From: a virus
Direction: 5' to 3' (one strand)
Virus record (IMG/VR): IMGVR_UViG_3300030328_001637
Span: 1 to 27,638 of that record
Length of the DNA stretch: 27,638 nt
Shown: positions 22,775-27,638 of the stretch, piece after piece
How the letters are laid out: every line of letters begins with the position of its first letter
Numbering within the stretch: the first letter of the stretch is position 1
The notes under the pieces: generated by a model
Told to the model about the DNA's origin: nothing
What the model saw: only the letters and a program-made list of their open reading frames with translations
Database searches by the model: none
Translations under genes and position numbers: made by a program

Positions 22775-23035
22775 ATGCCAAAATCAGTAGCAGAAATAAA
22801 GTTATTTAACGCAGGAATAGTATCAACTCCAGATTCTAAAGACATTCCAACTGACGCATCAGACTATTCTTTAAATGTAGAGCCTTTAACAAGTGATGGT
22901 AAAGTTAAGGGTAGAAAAACCGAAGTATATGCTACATCATTAGGTGGTTTTTCATCACAAAGTATATCAGGAGTTAGTACGGTAACTGTTGGTTTTTATG
23001 CCGCTTCTAGTGGTGGTGGTGGAGGAGGTGGCTAA
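22775..23035 (+). CDS. N-terminal-like piece of the tail nozzle protein (split gene), poly-Gly end
   Basis: An 86-residue protein (GAGGG upstream). The segment IKLFNAGIVSTPDSKDIP, then SDYSLNVEPLTSDGKVKGR, reads like the opening of podovirus nozzle/stabilisation proteins, where 'FxxGxxTxxDPxDxP...A...xNVxxxxDGxL' introduces a beta-propeller. Here it ends after 86 residues in seven glycines. The Gly codons include AGGAGG at 23023-23028, the ribosome site of the next gene, and the two genes overlap as TAATG. The piece may be a separate subunit, or the first part of the next protein split from it. Confidence 0.68.
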   Translation: MPKSVAEIKLFNAGIVSTPDSKDIPTDASDYSLNVEPLTSDGKVKGRKTEVYATSLGGFSSQSISGVSTVTVGFYAASSGGGGGGG

Positions 23036-23037
23036 TG
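23023..23037 (+). promoter_or_regulatory. coding-embedded Shine-Dalgarno (AGGAGG) for the large nozzle-like gene
   Basis: AGGAGG (23023-23028) is six bases before the ATG at 23035 and lies within Gly codons of the upstream gene, which stops at 23033-23035. The strong site plus TAATG overlap implies efficient re-initiation or coupled translation of the two products. Confidence 0.7.
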
Positions 23038-26000
23038 GCTACATACTCAAGTAGTAAATTAAAGATTAGCGGTACTTTTAATAACACAGTTAAGGTTGAT
23101 TATGAAGTAAGAGTGACTCCTAGTGGGACATCTACATTTGGCGTAAAAATAACAAATCATGACAGAGATGAGTTTTTAAAATTTACACATGGTTCTGCAA
23201 CAGTAGAAGTTAGGCAACCTGTAGGGGATGGAACATTTGAAGCTCATACATTTGGAGTTCCGATATGGGTTGGTGATTTTTTGTATGAAAATACAGGTGG
23301 TGTAAATGTTACATCAAATAGTAATAAGTTTATAGGTAGAGTAACTGCTATAACTACTGGAACAGAAGGTCAATCAGTAAAATCATTTACAATAGACAAT
23401 GGAGGTGGCACAGCAGGTATAAGTAATAGTGTATCTTGGTCTGGTGATACAGAAGGTAGTGTTTCTTATGTAACTCAAATTAAAGATTCTGGAACTAGTT
23501 GCACAAGTCATGATGCTGATAATGAAAAATTTGGTTCAGGTAAAGCATATATGCATGGCATAGAATTTAGATTTAACGGAAGTATGAACGCCGCTCCTCC
23601 TACTTCTGGAAGTTATCATTACTTTGCTTTTTCAGGATACCCTACAAAAGATTTTAAAGCAGATAGTATAATTAAAGTGCAAAAAGGTGATAAGCATCAT
23701 ATAATAGGATGGTTAGAACGAGATGAAGCTTTTACAAAAATAGAAGATATATATACTGAAGCTAATAATGTGAATCAACCTTCAGAACAAGAATTTCTTC
23801 AGTATGGTATCCCTATATTAAAAAAACCTGTATTTAATCCTAGGGGAGATGATATTTTTGTTGGTGTAGGGCCCAATGAAGATAATGTGTATATGGGTTA
23901 TCCAAATATTAAACAATTTGGGCAAGATGTAGGGCAAGAATTTATAGTAGAGAATGGAATATTGAATGTAGATATGACTGTATTACCATCAATGGAAGAA
24001 TTTGTATTGCCCAATAATAGCAATACTGGAGCTGACGCTGATGGTTTAGATGTAAACATTCTTCATTCTAACCAGCTTATAGTTGGGTATGTTAAAGGTA
24101 GTAATTTCTTGATAAAGGCAACTAGAACTACAGGGGTTATAGAAACCATTAATATGGATGGTACTATAAAAGGCTTGTATTTAAATCATGAGACATCAAA
24201 TCAAGTATGGGTCTTATTAGATAGCGTTGATGCTTATAGAGTTGCATTAGTCAGTATTGGAGATAATACTACTGCTATGGCTATATCTGAAAATAGAGTT
24301 TATAGATTACAAGGAACTTCTTCTAATGATAAAATGATAACACCTTTTGATAAAGAAGATGTAGTTATGACAGATTTAATAGTTAATGATAATTACATAT
24401 ATGTATTAGCTTCTGCTCCTAATTATTACGATAGTGAATCAACTGTAAAAGATAAGTGTTTTGGTTCATTAGCTTCTAGAGAAGCTTATATATGGAGAAG
24501 TGATAGTATAGCATCTGCTCCGGGTAGCTATGTAAATAGTCAAGCTTATCATAATTTAAATTGTGTTGACATAACTCCAGCTTTTTCAAGTGATGAAGAT
24601 GCTTCTAATTCTCAAAGAGATGCATATTTTATACACTTTACTCATATAGATTGGGAATCGTGGACAGAAGACCAAGGAAGCGGTGGCGGTAGATATGTTG
24701 AGAATGCATCTTATACAGGAGGGGGAACAGAGCAATATAAATTTTTAAGGTCTCCTGTACCAAAAGGATTATCCTTATATAGCAACGAAGCAAATAAAGA
24801 AAGTATATGTGTAGCTATAGGTTATACAAATAACAGTTTTCTTGAAGGAAGTGATGGATTTTATACAGTTTATGATACTCATACAGAACAAGATGAATCA
24901 GGTGGAGATGGAGAAAAAATAACAACAGAAAAATGCATTATAGGCCCTTTAATTAAACAAGATAGTGGAGATGTAATAGTTGGTTCACATTTAGAAATAT
25001 TTTATGATTCAGAATCATCTGTAAAAAGTTCAAATAGTTCATATGCTGGTGTAAAAAGAATTATGCTAGATAATTCTGATGCTAATAATGCTACACCTAC
25101 TAAATATACACTTGGTGATGCTCAAAATTTAACAGAATGGAATATATATGGCTCTGGTGAAAACATAGGGACAGCTATAAATTCTATTTCTACTTTTATA
25201 TCAGATACTAGTAGAGAGTTTCCAAGAGCTTTAATATACTCTACAGATTTAAATGTAGTTTTCCTTGATATGGTAAACGATATTACTGATGTAAAATTAA
25301 AAGCAAGTGAAAAATCTAAAAGATGTTTTTTAAACAATGCTTTAGCTGATAGGGAATTATTTGAGCCATCTCAAGATACTGGATGGAAATTAGCTTCTCA
25401 GCAATTTAATTATATATCATCACAATCAAATAACGAGTTTGATTGGCTTGCTTGTTCTCCTAGTACTAACTTTACAATATATAATTTAGTTTCTCCTAGA
25501 GTAGCAGATGGAGATACTGCTTGGGCTAAAATGGATATTAAATCTGCTATTGATGTAGAAGTAACTCACTTAAGCTCTGGAGAAGAAGATTTTAATAACT
25601 TATTGCCAGATTCATCTGATGGAGATACTGATGCTAAGTATTATAAAAATTTTTACAGAGTTTCTTTAATGTATGATGGATATCAAGAAAGCGTTCTTGC
25701 TTATAGTTTATATTCCAGTTCTACAAATCCTTCTAGATATGGTCATCAAATAAAAATTACAGCTAATCCTAGTTCTTTATCTAAAAGATTGTCTCATATA
25801 AATATATATAGAGGTAAAGCATATAATGCTAATGCAGTAGATAGTGATTTTAATTACAATTTAGTAGAATCTGTAGCATTTCAAAGCGTTGGTTGGAAAA
25901 GTAGCAGTACTGCAGGGATGCTAGAATACATCGTAAAAGACCATAAAGGCACCAATTTCGGAGGTTATGAATCTTTAACAGGTATAAGTCCAGAAATGGC

Positions 26001-26952
26001 AATTAATCATTTAAATTATGGATTATCAGAACAATGTGCTGGTTACTTGTTTGTAGCAGACGCAAATAATTCTGAAATTAATAATGTATCTAATTATATA
26101 TTTAGAAGTAAACCCGGTAAATATAGTATTTTTAATTGGGCTACTGAATATATAGTATTACAAGATAAACCAAAAGCTTTAAAATCTTATAATAATTTGC
26201 TATATGCATTTAGTCCTAGTACAATATATACAATAAATCCAGATAACTTATCTGTTATAGATAAAATGGAAGGTATGGGTTGTTTAGATAAAGATAGTAT
26301 TATAGCAACTGATTTTGGTATGTTTTTTGCAGATAAATATGGAGTGTATATACACAATGGAAGAAAAGCTGAGGTTATATCACACGCAATACATACATCA
26401 GACCATACAGATATGGCAAATTTTACTTGGGATAGTATAAGCGCATCCTTAGAAACAAATCCACCAAAATTAGCATTTGATGGAGAACGAAAAGCATTAT
26501 TAATTATTTTTAAAGTTAGTAATGTTAGTTATGCTTGGGTATATAGTGTACTCTCTAAAAGGTGGGACTTTTGGAGTTTTACAAACCCTATAACAGCAGT
26601 AACACAAGGTAAATATGGTGAGGTAATAGCATCAGACGGAAAATTATTACAAATAGCAACAGGAACATCAAGGAAGCCGTGGGAGTTTCATACAAAGAAG
26701 ATTACTGCAGGTTTTGATACCTACGATAAATCTTTTACGGAAGTTCATGTTGAGGGAAATAGTGGCTTAGAAACTAAATATAAAACATCTGGCGTTTCTT
26801 CTCTACAATCGTTAAGTTCTAATAGAGTTAATTCTTCTCATAGGAAAGCTAAATGGTTGCAATTAAAAATTTCAGATAGTAATGGAACTAGAAGCTTAGA
26901 TTCATTAGGAATCCATTTAAGACCTATTAAAGCAAGGAGTACTAAAGTATGA
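23035..26952 (+). CDS. large nozzle-like tail protein (beta-propeller type)
   Basis: This 1305-residue protein is the main candidate for the tail nozzle/stabilisation protein that plugs the head and forms the short tube. Residues 1 to about 208 are beta-rich and look like an extra domain. After about residue 209 (IIKVQKGDKHHIIGWL) a long propeller-like series follows. The C-terminal quarter has ALKSYNNLLYAFSPSTIYTI, GMFFADKYGVYIHNGRKAEVI and YAWVYSVLSKRWDFWSF, the blade-type 'GVY...NG...' and 'W.V....' motifs of nozzle proteins. The last 100 residues are Ser-rich beta. It is roughly twice the size I would expect for a nozzle, so it may carry inserted domains. Confidence 0.82.
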   Translation: MATYSSSKLKISGTFNNTVKVDYEVRVTPSGTSTFGVKITNHDRDEFLKFTHGSATVEVRQPVGDGTFEAHTFGVPIWVGDFLYENTGGVNVTSNSNKFIGRVTAITTGTEGQSVKSFTIDNGGGTAGISNSVSWSGDTEGSVSYVTQIKDSGTSCTSHDADNEKFGSGKAYMHGIEFRFNGSMNAAPPTSGSYHYFAFSGYPTKDFKADSIIKVQKGDKHHIIGWLERDEAFTKIEDIYTEANNVNQPSEQEFLQYGIPILKKPVFNPRGDDIFVGVGPNEDNVYMGYPNIKQFGQDVGQEFIVENGILNVDMTVLPSMEEFVLPNNSNTGADADGLDVNILHSNQLIVGYVKGSNFLIKATRTTGVIETINMDGTIKGLYLNHETSNQVWVLLDSVDAYRVALVSIGDNTTAMAISENRVYRLQGTSSNDKMITPFDKEDVVMTDLIVNDNYIYVLASAPNYYDSESTVKDKCFGSLASREAYIWRSDSIASAPGSYVNSQAYHNLNCVDITPAFSSDEDASNSQRDAYFIHFTHIDWESWTEDQGSGGGRYVENASYTGGGTEQYKFLRSPVPKGLSLYSNEANKESICVAIGYTNNSFLEGSDGFYTVYDTHTEQDESGGDGEKITTEKCIIGPLIKQDSGDVIVGSHLEIFYDSESSVKSSNSSYAGVKRIMLDNSDANNATPTKYTLGDAQNLTEWNIYGSGENIGTAINSISTFISDTSREFPRALIYSTDLNVVFLDMVNDITDVKLKASEKSKRCFLNNALADRELFEPSQDTGWKLASQQFNYISSQSNNEFDWLACSPSTNFTIYNLVSPRVADGDTAWAKMDIKSAIDVEVTHLSSGEEDFNNLLPDSSDGDTDAKYYKNFYRVSLMYDGYQESVLAYSLYSSSTNPSRYGHQIKITANPSSLSKRLSHINIYRGKAYNANAVDSDFNYNLVESVAFQSVGWKSSSTAGMLEYIVKDHKGTNFGGYESLTGISPEMAINHLNYGLSEQCAGYLFVADANNSEINNVSNYIFRSKPGKYSIFNWATEYIVLQDKPKALKSYNNLLYAFSPSTIYTINPDNLSVIDKMEGMGCLDKDSIIATDFGMFFADKYGVYIHNGRKAEVISHAIHTSDHTDMANFTWDSISASLETNPPKLAFDGERKALLIIFKVSNVSYAWVYSVLSKRWDFWSFTNPITAVTQGKYGEVIASDGKLLQIATGTSRKPWEFHTKKITAGFDTYDKSFTEVHVEGNSGLETKYKTSGVSSLQSLSSNRVNSSHRKAKWLQLKISDSNGTRSLDSLGIHLRPIKARSTKV

Positions 26953-27176
26953 GTAGAGTATCTGATACTACTGTAAAAATGGAATTAGAAGCAATAGTCA
27001 ATAGATTAGAAAGACTAGAACAATCTTTATCTGGAAGTAGGGAAAGTTCTTCTAAAAATAATGAAAGACAACTTAATACTTATAAGTTAATAAAAGAGGA
27101 TGGTAAGTATTATGTAGAGTTTAAACACAAAGATGGATGGGTCAGGTCAGATTCGTCATCATTTAATTTGAGGTAA
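26949..27176 (+). CDS. small coiled-coil protein with beta C-terminus
   Basis: A 75-residue protein overlapping the previous gene as ATGA. Residues about 9-32 are a coiled coil (MELEAIVNRLERLEQSL). A Ser/Asn linker follows, then a beta-hairpin-like end (KEDGKYYVEFKHKDGW). Position between the nozzle-like protein and a probable internal virion protein suggests a minor tail component. Family not recognised. Confidence 0.75.
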   Translation: MSRVSDTTVKMELEAIVNRLERLEQSLSGSRESSSKNNERQLNTYKLIKEDGKYYVEFKHKDGWVRSDSSSFNLR

Positions 27177-27178
27177 AT

Positions 27179-27638
27179 ATGTTAGGACAAGTATGGGATT
27201 TTTTTGCAGGCAATCCTAATCAAGGCAAAATGAATAGAACATTAAGTCAGGGGTTGGACAAGCAAATAGGGGGATTAACTGACTTAAGTAGTCAAATGCA
27301 ACAATTAGGTACAGACTCAATTGATTTTAATAGTGGTATTAATGTTAATCAAAGAAATATGTTTAATACCGCCGCTCAAGATGCAACAGCAACAGGTGCT
27401 TTACAAGGTCAAAGATTAGCGGCGATGCAAGGCTTTGGTGGTTCTGGATTACTAGGTCAAGCAACACAAAATCAAGCTTATCAGAATATGATGGGGGCAG
27501 GAATGAAAGGTTTACAAAGTTATATGAATCAACAAAAACTTGGACAAGGTTATTTACAAAATGCAGGGAATTTGCTAGGTAATGCTGGAACATTACAAAG
27601 TGATTTAAATGTTTCAAAGGCAAATAGTATGTCTACTA
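27179..27638 (+). CDS. probable internal/ejection virion protein, truncated by window end
   Basis: The frame stays open from the ATG at 27179 to the end of the window (153 codons) and continues outside it. The start MLGQVWDFFAGNPNQ is followed by Gln/Gly/Ala/Asn-rich helical sequence without charge clusters (AAMQGFGGSGLLGQATQNQA; GYLQNAGNLLGNAGTLQ). This composition and its position after tail genes are typical of phage DNA-ejection or internal virion proteins. The GAGGTAA stretch upstream is a fair ribosome site. The assignment is tentative because most of the protein is missing. Confidence 0.7.
   Translation, partial: MLGQVWDFFAGNPNQGKMNRTLSQGLDKQIGGLTDLSSQMQQLGTDSIDFNSGINVNQRNMFNTAAQDATATGALQGQRLAAMQGFGGSGLLGQATQNQAYQNMMGAGMKGLQSYMNQQKLGQGYLQNAGNLLGNAGTLQSDLNVSKANSMST

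Noticed and set aside
23008-23037. Programmed ribosomal frameshift joining the 86-residue and 1305-residue frames
   Set aside because: No slippery heptamer of X-XXY-YYZ type is present. A strong AGGAGG and an overlapping ATG explain the second gene by re-initiation.

Overview
This window is a contiguous piece of a tailed double-stranded DNA bacteriophage genome: the packaging, head and tail (late) region. Every credible gene is on the + strand. Genes are packed with ATGA, TAATG or few-base junctions and usually carry Shine-Dalgarno sequences. The DNA is visibly AT-rich. A portal protein of P22-like type and length, a tailspike or nozzle-like beta protein, a gp4-like head-tail adaptor, and the absence of a tape measure, tail tube, sheath or baseplate set all suggest a short-tailed (podovirus-like) phage. 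The host cannot be named from the sequence. The style of the fibre genes resembles marine and freshwater environmental phages (inference). No integrase, repressor, tRNA, CRISPR array or insertion sequence is visible.

Layout: (1) 1-585: a mostly non-coding leader with one small possible gene, a good sigma70-type promoter at 456-484 and two inverted repeats. (2) 586-1794: small genes and a GH108 endolysin. (3) 1798-8659: the packaging and capsid block, with a probable small terminase, large terminase, portal, scaffold-like protein and SU10-type major capsid protein. (4) 8723-12118: two tiny basic proteins, two virion-type proteins with peptidoglycan-binding-like repeats, a coiled-coil connector-like protein, and a head-tail adaptor that looks split into two overlapping genes. 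(5) 12118-20216: the fibre region, including two fibre genes that both begin MASWK, each directly preceded by a small helical protein; the second encodes a 1955-residue giant fibre. (6) 20226-21679: a cluster of tiny membrane and coiled-coil proteins that probably includes the holin. (7) 21750-22774: a zinc-ribbon protein and a calcineurin-like metallophosphoesterase. (8) 22775-27638: a short N-terminal-like piece followed by a 1305-residue nozzle-like tail protein, a small coiled-coil protein, and the start of a Gln/Gly-rich probable internal or ejection protein that runs off the window.

How the genes fit together: terminase cuts and pumps DNA through the portal into a capsid built on the scaffold; the adaptor and nozzle proteins close the portal and form the short tail; the long fibres bind the host; the virion proteins with wall-binding motifs may help penetration; the endolysin and small membrane proteins release progeny. 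The most unusual points are two tail proteins that each appear divided into translationally coupled pieces, the repeated small-protein-plus-MASWK-fibre unit, the modular giant fibre, and an abrupt isoleucine codon switch inside the large terminase gene.
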